From NCBI GenBank assembly GCA_934646835.1, contig CAKUES010000014.1, forward strand, positions 1-48,237: DNA of 48,237 bases, read 5' to 3'. The position numbers and the translations under genes are program-made. Below are positions 7,010-14,636 of this stretch, one piece after another; within the stretch, counting starts at the first letter, position 1, and each line of letters starts with the position of its first letter. The notes beneath the pieces are model-generated. The model was not told the origin of the DNA and did no database searches. It was given only the letters and a program-made list of their open reading frames with translations. The stretch is from an uncultured Coriobacteriales bacterium. GTDB taxonomy: Bacteria > Actinomycetota > Coriobacteriia > Coriobacteriales > QAMH01.

Positions 7010-8668
7010 CTACTTCACTCGGCAGCGCTCGCAGAAGTCGCAGGCGGCGGGCGTTGCGGCCATGCCGCCGAGCGCGGTCTCGCGCAGCTCGTAGGACATC
7101 GACCCACCCACCTGGTGCATCGCCTCGACCGTCTGGTCGAAGTCGACGAGGTTTTCCACACCTGCCAACGCGATCTCTGCGCTGGCCAGCGCGTTGAGCG
7201 CGGCAGTGGCGTTGCGCTTCTGGCAGGGTGCCTCGACCAGACCGGCAATCGGGTCGCACACCAAGCCCAGCAGGTTCGCTAACGCGTTGGATGCCGCAGC
7301 CAGGCACTGGGCCGGTGTTCCGCCACACAGCTCGACCATCGCACTCGCCGCCATGGCGCTCGCGCTGCCGATCTCTGCCTGGCAGCCGCCCTCGGCGCCG
7401 CTCACCGTCGCGTTGCGGCTGATGAGGTAGCCGATGGCAGACGCGTTTGCCAGCGCGCCCACAATCGCCTCGTCGCTCAGCTGATGCTCCTCTTGAAACG
7501 CCAGCAGCACGGCGGGGATCACGCCGGCTGAGCCCGCGGTGGGCGCGGCGACGATGCAGCCCATGGAGGCGTTGGTCTCGAGCACGGCCAGCGCATACTG
7601 GATCATCTTGGCGACCATCGAGGTCTTGGGCGCCTCGCCTTCCGCGCGGTTGCCCAGCCCCATGCCGGCAGTCGACTCGTTGAGTGCCTTGACCTTTGCG
7701 GCCTCGCCGCCGATGAGCCCGCCGATCGAGGGGATCGGGTGCTCGAGCGGCCCGCGCGCAGACGCGCGCATGACCTCGAGGACGTGCTGCAGGTACTCCT
7801 TGCTGCCGTCGGCAAAGCCCTCGCTCGCAAACACGAGCGCGTTGCGACGCAGGAAGAGCTCGCTGATCGGCAACTCGAGGGCGGCGCAGCGCTCGAGGAG
7901 CTGTATTCCGCTGGTGAAGTTGAAACGGCGCAGCTCGCGCAGGGCGTCGTCTTGTTCTTGCGCGCTGAGGGTGGCCGCGCCAGCAGCGCCTGCGCTCATG
8001 ACGGGCAGGCTACGCACCTCGATGATGTTCGGTTGGGCGACGAGCGCCTCGACCACGCTTGCCGGGACGGCCTCGTCGACCTCGACGATGGTGAAGGCCT
8101 CGGCGCCGCGCGCGGTGCGGTACATGTTGGCGGTGGCGATGTTGACGTCGCAGTCGGCGAGCGCGGATGCGATGCTCGCCAGCACGCCCTTGACGTCGCG
8201 CTGGCGCACGACCAGCGAGTGCGACTTGCCGGTGATCTCGACTTTCATGCCGTCGATGCGCACGAGGCGCGCTGCGCCGCCGCCGATGCTCTCGCCTCGC
8301 ACGCTCAGCTGCACGCCGTCGCGCGAGGTGACCTCGATGTCGACGGTGTTGGGGTGGTCGCATGGGTCATCCGGGCGCGGGTCGAAGGCGACGTGGACGC
8401 CGAGCTGGTCGGCGATCTCGAGCGAGTCGCGCACGCGCGCGTCGTCGGTCGCCATACCCAGCAGGCCGGCGACGAGCGCGCGGTCCGTACCGTGACCGCG
8501 GTAGGTGTGGGCGAAGGAGCCGTAGAGCTTGAAGATGACGCTCGCGGGCTCGCCGCCGAGCAGGTTGCGCGTCATCGCGGAGATGGCGAGCGCGCCGGCC
8601 GTGTGCGAGCTCGACGGGCCGACCATGATCGGTCCGATGGTGTCTTGGATGGTGTACTCGGCAGGCAT
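7010..8668 (-). CDS. sdaA: L-serine dehydratase, iron-sulfur-dependent, single chain
   Basis: Deaminates L-serine to pyruvate and ammonia with an oxygen-labile [4Fe-4S] cluster. At 552 aa it combines, in order, the beta domain (GPSSSHTAG at 17-25), an ACT-like segment (SHSLVVRQRDVKGVLASIAS onward) and the alpha catalytic domain. The alpha domain shows MGLGNRAEGEAPKTSM, ASMGCIVAAPTAGSAGV and VCDPIAGLVEAPCQKRN, the last two carrying cluster cysteines. The C-terminal tail CDFCERC is typical of the type II single-chain enzymes, where the tail enters the active site. Start ATG 8668 has AAGGAG 7 nt upstream. Transcribed alone; a perfect 25-bp palindrome lies 96-171 nt upstream. The symbol covers the sdaAB-sdaAA fusion. 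Confidence 0.97.
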   Translation of the reverse strand: MPAEYTIQDTIGPIMVGPSSSHTAGALAISAMTRNLLGGEPASVIFKLYGSFAHTYRGHGTDRALVAGLLGMATDDARVRDSLEIADQLGVHVAFDPRPDDPCDHPNTVDIEVTSRDGVQLSVRGESIGGGAARLVRIDGMKVEITGKSHSLVVRQRDVKGVLASIASALADCDVNIATANMYRTARGAEAFTIVEVDEAVPASVVEALVAQPNIIEVRSLPVMSAGAAGAATLSAQEQDDALRELRRFNFTSGIQLLERCAALELPISELFLRRNALVFASEGFADGSKEYLQHVLEVMRASARGPLEHPIPSIGGLIGGEAAKVKALNESTAGMGLGNRAEGEAPKTSMVAKMIQYALAVLETNASMGCIVAAPTAGSAGVIPAVLLAFQEEHQLSDEAIVGALANASAIGYLISRNATVSGAEGGCQAEIGSASAMAASAMVELCGGTPAQCLAAASNALANLLGLVCDPIAGLVEAPCQKRNATAALNALASAEIALAGVENLVDFDQTVEAMHQVGGSMSYELRETALGGMAATPAACDFCERCRVK

Positions 8669-8763
8669 GGGATGCTCCTTGCTCGGCGCTCGCGCGCGTT
8701 TTCTCTCGACCGTTCATGGTAGCGCATGCCCGGCAGGAGAGGTGCAGTGCGCTGCGATGGAGC

Positions 8764-8839
8764 TTGAACGTTTGAGACCTGGCCACATCTGCTCAAACCG
8801 AAGGTGTTGAACGGATGTGGCCAGGTCTCAAACGTTCAA
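8764..8839. repeat. Perfect 25-bp inverted repeat upstream of sdaA
   Basis: Arms 8764-8788 and 8815-8839 (TTGAACGTTTGAGACCTGG and six more bases) are exact reverse complements with a 26-nt loop. It does not share the arm sequence of the long-stem family E element that follows at 8892. It could be an operator/attenuator of sdaA or another mobile palindrome. Confidence 0.8.
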
Positions 8840-8891
8840 TGTAGCTGTCTGTGCTGCGTTGAGGTGGTCCAAACGCTTCAATCAGCGATGT

Positions 8892-9044
8892 ATGTCGGGA
8901 AAACCCGCGAAGTGTGGCAGTAATTTGCGGCAGCTCAAGTAGCCGATAATTGGCAAGCCTGTGACCTACGGTTTTGCATCCACAAAATGCTCTCTACTTA
9001 GAGGGTCGCAGATTTGTGCCACACTTCGCGGGTTTTCCCGACAT
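8892..9044. repeat. Long-stem element, family E (copy E1)
   Basis: Exact 28-bp arms at 8892-8919 and 9017-9044 (ATGTCGGGAAAACCCGCGAA on the left) enclose a 97-nt loop. The loop contains CTCAAGTAG, TGTGACCTACGGTTTTGCA and CTACTTA. Loop motifs recur in the copies at 18204, 23942 and 31155, while the arm sequence differs but stays self-complementary. Confidence 0.85.
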
Positions 9045-9106
9045 CGGGGCTCGCCCTTGCAGCAATCAACCGCCTTCGCGTCAGCGCCATTGGGCCAGCA
9101 AGCCCC

Positions 9107-9133
9107 ATGTAGGCGCCAGACGAAGTCGGCGCC
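9107..9133 (+). repeat. Dispersed palindrome, core type A (copy A4)
   Basis: ATGTAGG edge plus the A core, ending 10 nt beyond the stop codon of the prepilin peptidase gene. The leader CGCGTCAGCGCC precedes it. Confidence 0.85.
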
Positions 9134-9143
9134 TCTGACGCCC

Positions 9144-10013
9144 CTAAAGCCCAAACAACCCCAGGTACGCGCTCAGCAGCGTCGGCCCGACGAGCAGCGT
9201 GACCAGCGTCGCCACCGCGATCGACGGCCCAAAGGGGAACTGCTTCTTCTTGCCCGCGACAAGCGCGAACACCAGTCCGACCACGCAGCTCAAGAACAGG
9301 TTGAGCAATCCGCAGCCAGCACCCAAAAACAGCGTGACGACAAAGTAGAGCTTGATGTCGCCCATGCCCATGCCCTCTTTGCCGGCGACCTTACCAAACG
9401 CCAGGCTCACCAGCAGCACGAGCGCGGACAGCGCGAGCGCGCCGCCCAGACCGTCGGCGATGCAGGCCAGCAGCGCGTTGCCGCCAAGCATTCCCAGCCA
9501 CAGCGTGCCGAGCGAGCCTTCGGGTCCTGCTGCCAGCTCTCCTGCGGCGGCCTGCCCCGCGATCATCAGCACCCACAGCACCATGCCGGCGAGGATGTAG
9601 CCGTTGGGGATGATCATCGAGTCGAGGTCCACGAGCGACAGGCCCAGCAGCAGGCAGCACAACACCATGAGCGCGGCCGTCTGCACCGTGAACCCAAAGG
9701 CCACGAGCACGACGAGGAAGCACGCGCCGCACAGCAGCTCCGTGAACATGTAGCGCGCGGAGATGCGCTCGCCGCAGTAACGGCACCTGCCGCGCAGCGC
9801 CAGCCAGCTCGCCACGGGCACGAGGTCGCCCGCCGACAGCGGATGCCCGCAGCTCGCGCAGTGGCTGCGCCCGCTCGTCCAGCTCTCGCCGTGCACGATG
9901 CGCCACGCCATGCAGTTGATGAAGCTGCCCATGCAACAGCCGAGTACCAAGGCCACGGCTGCGGCGAGGGTGGCCCACACGGGCATCAAGCCCGCAAGCT
10001 CCGCAAAGCTCAT
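9144..10013 (-). CDS. pilD: Type IV prepilin peptidase / methyltransferase
   Basis: Membrane aspartic protease that cleaves the leader of type IV prepilins and methylates the new N-terminus. Full size (289 aa). It has a first membrane helix with GCCMGSFINCMAWRIVHGE, the zinc-binding pairs HCASCG and CRYCGE, and about seven membrane segments. The catalytic aspartates lie in LSLVDLDSMIIP and GMGMGDIKL. It is the last gene of the pilM-pilN-pilO-pilD series, starting 16 nt after the pilO stop with a weak ribosome site, so translational coupling is likely. The predicted substrate is the prepilin-like protein at 14096-14530. Confidence 0.95.
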   Translation of the reverse strand: MSFAELAGLMPVWATLAAAVALVLGCCMGSFINCMAWRIVHGESWTSGRSHCASCGHPLSAGDLVPVASWLALRGRCRYCGERISARYMFTELLCGACFLVVLVAFGFTVQTAALMVLCCLLLGLSLVDLDSMIIPNGYILAGMVLWVLMIAGQAAAGELAAGPEGSLGTLWLGMLGGNALLACIADGLGGALALSALVLLVSLAFGKVAGKEGMGMGDIKLYFVVTLFLGAGCGLLNLFLSCVVGLVFALVAGKKKQFPFGPSIAVATLVTLLVGPTLLSAYLGLFGL

Positions 10014-10028
10014 GCTCGCCAGCCCGCC

Positions 10029-10565
10029 CTAGGCGTTCTCGTAGTAGACGATGGTGACCGCCGCGTTGGCGTCGCCGCCGTTGTCGGCTGCCGCGATCGA
10101 GAAGTCCGTCACCAGGCTGGTGTACTTGCTGTCGACCAGCTGCTTGACCACGGACTTCGCGGCGCTGTAGCTTGCCGCGGTGAAGCTCACGCTCGCGCTC
10201 TGGCGCACGGTCGCGCCGTCCTCGGACAGCTCCGGGTCCGCAAAGCTCAGCGAGTAGGTCTTCGTGCCGGCCAGGATGCCGTTGAGCTCCTTCATGATCG
10301 CGGGCGTGCTGTCGTAGTCGAGCGTCTTTTTGGCACGCGTGCCGGCGGCGCGCTTCTCCTCGAGCTCGTCGCGCATGCTGTCGGTCTTGAGCGCCATGGC
10401 CTGGTTGATGGTGAGCTCGCTTTCGAGCTGCGAGACCTGCGTCTTCGAGCTCTCGATCGCAGACTGCGACGGCGCGAAGACGAGCAGGTAGTACGCGCAG
10501 GCCAAAAGCACGACGGCCAAAACGAGCATCAGGATCTTCTCGCGAGTAGTGAACGCACGGTCCAT
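10029..10565 (-). CDS. pilO: PilO-like type IV pilus inner-membrane component
   Basis: Bitopic protein of 178 aa: a short cytoplasmic N-terminus (MDRAFTTREKILML), one membrane helix (VLAVVLLACAYYLLVFAP), a coiled coil (about 35-75) and a small alpha/beta domain. This is the layout of PilO, which pairs with PilN to form the periplasmic part of the pilus alignment complex. Sequence identity to known PilO is not obvious by eye; the call rests on layout and position directly after pilN with a 2-nt gap. Confidence 0.75.
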   Translation of the reverse strand: MDRAFTTREKILMLVLAVVLLACAYYLLVFAPSQSAIESSKTQVSQLESELTINQAMALKTDSMRDELEEKRAAGTRAKKTLDYDSTPAIMKELNGILAGTKTYSLSFADPELSEDGATVRQSASVSFTAASYSAAKSVVKQLVDSKYTSLVTDFSIAAADNGGDANAAVTIVYYENA

Positions 10566-10567
10566 GC

Positions 10568-11230
10568 CTACTCACCTCCCTTCGCGGAAAGCGCCGAGCT
10601 GTCGTCGCTGCTGCTGGCGTTGCCGCCGGCAGCGGGCACGAGCCCGACGGTGATCGTCGCGGTGATCTTTTTGGAGTCCTCTGTGTTGGCGGCTGTGTTG
10701 GGCTGGACGCTTTCGACCCACTTGACCTTGCGGATCTTGGCCACGACGTCGGAGACGGTGGCGAGGTCCGTGTCGACCATCTGGATCTGCAGCGTGTTGC
10801 CGGACATGGAGATGGACTGCAGCTGGCTGCCCAGGCCGGAGACGGCATCGGCCACCGCGATGGCGTGCTCGCGGTTGGCGTACGTGGCCTCGTCCTCGGT
10901 CATGCCGGGCGCGCTGTAGCGCTCGAGCTCGGCCTTGAGCTCGGCGTAGTCCTTGCTGCTTTCCTGGAGTTCGGTAATCTGCGCCTGCAGCGCGGAGACC
11001 TCGCCTTGCGCCTGGTTGGCGCGCGCGAGCATGTCCACGACGCCAAACTTGGCAAATGCCAAGATTACGATCATCGCGATGACGAAGACGGCGATCACGA
11101 CGGGCGTGGAGGCGGTGGACTCCTCCTCGACCTGCGCGAGGTTGATGGTCGTCTTGCTCGGATAAACGGGCTTGGCGGCGGAGAGCTTGTGGCCGAGCGC
11201 CTTGAACTTGCTGGTTACGGAATCAAACAT
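10568..11230 (-). CDS. pilN: PilN-like type IV pilus assembly protein
   Basis: 220-aa bitopic protein. An N-terminal cytoplasmic segment contains TTINLAQVEEE, matching the conserved INLLP-type motif through which PilN binds PilM. A membrane helix follows (PVVIAVFVIAMIVILAFAKF), then a coiled coil (QAQGEVSALQAQITELQESS) and a ferredoxin-like domain. The tail is Ser/Gly rich. It sits between pilM (12 nt upstream) and pilO (2 nt downstream) in one operon. Confidence 0.8.
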   Translation of the reverse strand: MFDSVTSKFKALGHKLSAAKPVYPSKTTINLAQVEEESTASTPVVIAVFVIAMIVILAFAKFGVVDMLARANQAQGEVSALQAQITELQESSKDYAELKAELERYSAPGMTEDEATYANREHAIAVADAVSGLGSQLQSISMSGNTLQIQMVDTDLATVSDVVAKIRKVKWVESVQPNTAANTEDSKKITATITVGLVPAAGGNASSSDDSSALSAKGGE

Positions 11231-11242
11231 CGTGTCCCCTCC

Positions 11243-12238
11243 TTACGCCAGCGCCATGCCGGCGGCCGCGGGGCATTGCAGGAGCACGTCCTTGTCGACG
11301 CCGTCCGCGCAATCGAGCAGCGTGGTCACGCCGAGCAGCGGGATGCTGAGGCGGTCGGCGACACTGTCGAGCAGGGGTTCGATGACGCAGGCCGTGCCGC
11401 CGTAGAAGACGCGCTCGAGGGAGCTGTCGCGGTAGTTGAAGTCGAAGAAGTTGATGATGCGCTGGATCTCCGTCGCGAAGGCCTCGCAGGTCTCAAGGAC
11501 GGCGGGCAGCACCTGGCAGTGCTCGTAATTGGCGAAGAGGTGCGTGCGCGCGAGGTTGAACTCGATGTTGCGCTCCTGCGCGACGGCGCGCACCAGGTTG
11601 TTGGAGCCGAACTCGATTGTGCGGACGGCCTCGTAGCGGCCCTTGGGGAAGAGGTAGACCCTGGTCGAGCTGGTGCCGATGCTGACAAAGCAGAAGTCCT
11701 CGTCCGGGAAGGGCGAGTTGCGCACGATGCTGGTGAGCGCCATGACGTCGGGCGCAGCGGATTTGAGGCGCAGGCCGGCCTTCTTGAAACACTGGGTGTA
11801 GGCCTGCATGGCCTTGTCCTCGACTACGGCGGCGAGGAGGTCCATCTCGATGGGGGTGCCGGATTCGTCGCGGCGCATCTCGAGCATCGCGTAGTCGAAG
11901 CGCTGTTTCTCGCCGTTGTCGCGGATGAAGTTCTGGAACTCGTAGGGGAGGTTGAGCATGAGCTCCTTGACGGTCATCGCGGGCATGGTGACGCGGCGCG
12001 AGTAGCAGATGCTGGAGTAGAGCATGAGCGCGCAGTCCTTGTGCGTGGGCTTGGCCTCGCGCAGGACGTCGACGAGCAGCTCGTGCGAGACGACGTGGCC
12101 GTCGCGCATGAGGTTGTCGGGCAGCGCGACGATGCGCGCGCCGGTAATCTTGGAGCCGTCGCTGTCGACCATCTTGAGGTGGCCGGCACCGATATCTATG
12201 CCCGTGACGGGCTTAACGCGTTTTGCGGAAATGGACAT
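11243..12238 (-). CDS. pilM: PilM-like actin-fold ATPase of type IV pilus assembly
   Basis: Cytoplasmic actin-like protein of 331 aa. Phosphate-1 motif VTGIDIGAGHLKMV at the N-terminus, MPAMTVKELMLNLPYEFQNF (typical PilM region), the second phosphate loop FVSIGTSSTRVYLF, then NNLVRAVAQERNIEF and adenosine motif VFYGGTACVIEPLL. It would bind the N-terminal INL motif of PilN. First gene of the operon, start with AAAGG about 9 nt upstream; a family E palindrome occupies the promoter region. The motor ATPases and platform protein (PilB/PilT/PilC) are not in the window. Confidence 0.88.
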   Translation of the reverse strand: MSISAKRVKPVTGIDIGAGHLKMVDSDGSKITGARIVALPDNLMRDGHVVSHELLVDVLREAKPTHKDCALMLYSSICYSRRVTMPAMTVKELMLNLPYEFQNFIRDNGEKQRFDYAMLEMRRDESGTPIEMDLLAAVVEDKAMQAYTQCFKKAGLRLKSAAPDVMALTSIVRNSPFPDEDFCFVSIGTSSTRVYLFPKGRYEAVRTIEFGSNNLVRAVAQERNIEFNLARTHLFANYEHCQVLPAVLETCEAFATEIQRIINFFDFNYRDSSLERVFYGGTACVIEPLLDSVADRLSIPLLGVTTLLDCADGVDKDVLLQCPAAAGMALA

Positions 12239-12438
12239 GTATCAGCCTTTCATTTGATTCATGGGATTCTACCACCACATGGGCGTTGAGCTGGGCGCAT
12301 ACCGTGCTTGCGAGGGTGTTTGTCGGTATCCCGCAGCGCTTCGCGCTGCGCGATACCGCGGCAAGGCCGCGAGCTGCGCGTTGGCGCAGCAGCCCCAACC
12401 GCCCAAAACGCCGCAATAATAATTCAACTTACGATGTT

Positions 12439-12591
12439 TGTCGGAAACAGGGGCGAAGTGAGCGGCAAAATGGCTGATACTCTAGTAGAGGGGAGTTTTG
12501 GAAACCCAAAGCACCCGGTCAGGAGGCTGTGTATAAGCGGTGTACTGGACTGGCTTGAGTTTTGCCGCTCACTTCGCCCCAGTTTCTGACA
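12439..12591. repeat. Long-stem element, family E (copy E2)
   Basis: Arms 12439-12470 and 12560-12591 are complementary at 30 of 32 positions (left arm begins TGTCGGAAACAGGGGCGAAG). The loop includes CACCCGGTCAGGAGG. Outer TTCAA/TTGA flanks extend the pairing. Sequence 12239-12438 before pilM otherwise shows only a GC-rich palindromic stretch near 12330-12395. Confidence 0.85.
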
Positions 12592-12657
12592 GGGAGCATG
12601 CGATTGATGTCAAGCATGCCGATTTCCGCGCCAGTGGGAGTTACGAAAATCCTGTAA

Positions 12658-13716
12658 TTAGGAGCCAAGTGTCTCCCAGTTGATAAACAGCTCTCGACGG
12701 AGGTCTGCCTGCGTTTTTAGCTGCTTGTCGCTCTTTTTGGCGTAGCGACGTCCGAGCTTTTTGAAGATCATTTTCACAACGATATCGAAGTTGTCCGGGT
12801 AGCTAATTTGGTCATAGGTAAGTGGCAGCACGTCGAAGCCCATTTGTTGGAGCGCAGCTGTACGATCTGAATCTGAGATCAGCGATCCCAAGTTATCGTG
12901 AATCATTCTCGATTGGCATTCAACTATGAGCCCGCGGCTGTTGTGCGTGTCTTCGAAATACAAGTCAGCATAGCAACTGCGCTGGTCAGCGATGCGCGCA
13001 GCCTTGAAACTCAGGCTAATCTGCTTATTGTTTTCAAAGCACCTGAGCCCTTCACCGCCTTCTTTTCGAGGAGTTGCGAGCAATAGGGAGAGCTGTGCCT
13101 CAAATGGCGAGGCTGTAATCCCGGTTACGAGCTCTACGGCTTGCTGAAACTTCAAACTATGCCGCCTGCCCTTTAGATTTGCAGCAAATTGGACGAGCTC
13201 ATCGATATCAATAAGCGGTGGTCTCTTCCATAGGCTCGAAGGCCTGCCGCTATTATCCGTGACGCGCCTCCAGTTTGAGGTTGGCAGGCATCCATGGGCA
13301 CGCGCTGCTTCCAAGAGGTCCTCTATAACGGGAGATGGTTTGAATGTAGTGAAGGTGCCACACATTTCGTACATTGCCATTGCCAGTTGAGTTTTAGATA
13401 GCGTCGCTGCGAGTTGATATAGCGTGAACAGTGGTGATGCAACGCTGAACTCGTGTTCGGTTTCCCAGATGGAGCCAAACGGAAGCTCGCCGCTTACCAG
13501 GTGGTATTTGAGAGTTTTGCTGCCTGCTCGCTTGGTGCGTTCGCTGACCAGGACATGGATTGGGAAGGCGACGATCTCTCTGATGAGCATATGGTCTCGA
13601 AGGCTCTGCCTTCTTCTGTCATTTTCGAATTGGGGGATAGGGGGCAGCAGTCCGAGAACCTGCGGTGGTGTCCGATGGAAGCGAAAAGCTGATATGCCAA
13701 AAAGAGTATCCGTCAT
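12658..13716 (-). CDS. Unknown protein with a nuclease-like C-terminal domain
   Basis: 352-aa soluble protein, AT-richer than its neighbours, lying between the pilus operon and the prepilin-like gene. The C-terminal third resembles the PD-(D/E)XK/Vsr-like fold seen in DUF559-type proteins: ADLYFED, then IVECQSRMIH, then RTAALQQMGFDVLPLTYDQI. D, E and Q in these blocks could form the metal site (inference). The N-terminal part, including WETEHEFSVASPLFTLYQLA and WKRPPLIDIDELVQFA, I do not recognise. No strong ribosome site is seen before ATG 13716. Single-gene proteins like this occur scattered in Coriobacteriia; a recently acquired defence or cargo gene is a fair guess. Confidence 0.7.
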   Translation of the reverse strand: MTDTLFGISAFRFHRTPPQVLGLLPPIPQFENDRRRQSLRDHMLIREIVAFPIHVLVSERTKRAGSKTLKYHLVSGELPFGSIWETEHEFSVASPLFTLYQLAATLSKTQLAMAMYEMCGTFTTFKPSPVIEDLLEAARAHGCLPTSNWRRVTDNSGRPSSLWKRPPLIDIDELVQFAANLKGRRHSLKFQQAVELVTGITASPFEAQLSLLLATPRKEGGEGLRCFENNKQISLSFKAARIADQRSCYADLYFEDTHNSRGLIVECQSRMIHDNLGSLISDSDRTAALQQMGFDVLPLTYDQISYPDNFDIVVKMIFKKLGRRYAKKSDKQLKTQADLRRELFINWETLGS

Positions 13717-13870
13717 GACTGAACAATATCAGATGGCTCAGATTATGTGTGAAACCAGGGTGTAATTACAGAAAAATCCCATTCTTAGAGCGATTAATGA
13801 TTGTCGTGGGCTTTCTGGGCCGTTATTTGGAGGTTGGTGGCTGTATTGATGTCGAAAAAGATGCCGATGT

Positions 13871-14018
13871 GCGCGGCAAAATGATGCAGGGTTAAGTAAA
13901 CGAAGATTGGGTCAAGGTAAAATGCCCGGTCAGGAGGTTATGCCCGATTGGCCTACTTGGCCGATTGCCGTTTTGCCGCTCACTTTGCGCCGTTTTTCGA
14001 CAAATATCGCCGATTGAA
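13871..14018. repeat. Degenerate long-stem element, family E (copy E3)
   Basis: The right arm (TTTTGCCGCTCACTTTGCGC, from 13970) and loop motif GCCCGGTCAGGAGG match copy E2, but only GCGCGGCAAAA remains of the left arm. Apparently a decayed copy. It fills most of the gap 13717-14095, in which I see no gene. Confidence 0.65.
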
Positions 14019-14095
14019 CGTTTATCGCAGGCGTTCGGGGTAGTTTGTGGCAGCTTGCGCCCGCTTCGCGCAGCTCGGAGGCGTTCCGCGCGCCC

Positions 14096-14530
14096 TTAGC
14101 GCCCGAGCGCCCAGTCCACCGCCACGCTCGTGCCCTTGCGAGTCACGACGATAACTGCTGTCCCAGGCTCAAACCTGTGACCGTTCGATGATTCGACGAC
14201 GTCCTCGTTGTAGCCGGCAGGCAGTGCGTCTACTAGGCAGTTGCCAACCTTGTCGAAGTAGGCGAAGTCGTTGCCGCGCGCGTCGACGTGCGCGGCGTGA
14301 GCCGCACCTGCGCGTTTACCAGGGCAACCGGGCACCAGGCAGGCGTCGGCGGCGCCGGCGTTTCCGCAGCTTGCGGCGGTGTTGAGGGTGGCGGAGTCGT
14401 TGCCCTGGCGCCAGTCGTGCCAAGCCCCGCTGCCAACAGCCAGCGCGACGGCCAGTGCCACCACGGCCAGGCCGCAGATGCAGATGGCCTCGACGCGCGA
14501 GAATCCGGATTGTCCTTTGAGTGCGATCAT
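14096..14530 (-). CDS. Type IV prepilin-like protein (minor pilin/pseudopilin)
   Basis: 144 aa. The N-terminus MIALKGQSGFSRVEAICICG is a short basic leader followed by the prepilin peptidase site G|FSRVE with the obligatory Glu at +5, then a hydrophobic helix (AICICGLAVVALAVALAV). The remainder contains four cysteines (SCGNAG, DACLVPGCPG, GNCLVD) that could form disulfides. The ATG at 14530 is preferred over a TTG at 14560 because it gives the standard short leader. The processing peptidase is encoded at 9144-10013. An exposed tip or minor pilin role is inferred. Confidence 0.75.
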   Translation of the reverse strand: MIALKGQSGFSRVEAICICGLAVVALAVALAVGSGAWHDWRQGNDSATLNTAASCGNAGAADACLVPGCPGKRAGAAHAAHVDARGNDFAYFDKVGNCLVDALPAGYNEDVVESSNGHRFEPGTAVIVVTRKGTSVAVDWALGR

Positions 14531-14636
14531 GCCCGTCAGGATAGCAGAAGCGCCGGCCAAAACGGCCGGCGCCAGATGTATCGCTATCTGCGGTTGTGTT
14601 ATGGCTGGGGCTGCAACCGCCGCGGCGTGGTTGCCG

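Noticed and set aside
8961..10919. 652-residue plus-strand frame over prepilin peptidase and pilO
   Set aside because: Crosses several genes and repeats, His/Arg/Ala rich, no domain; real genes are on the minus strand.
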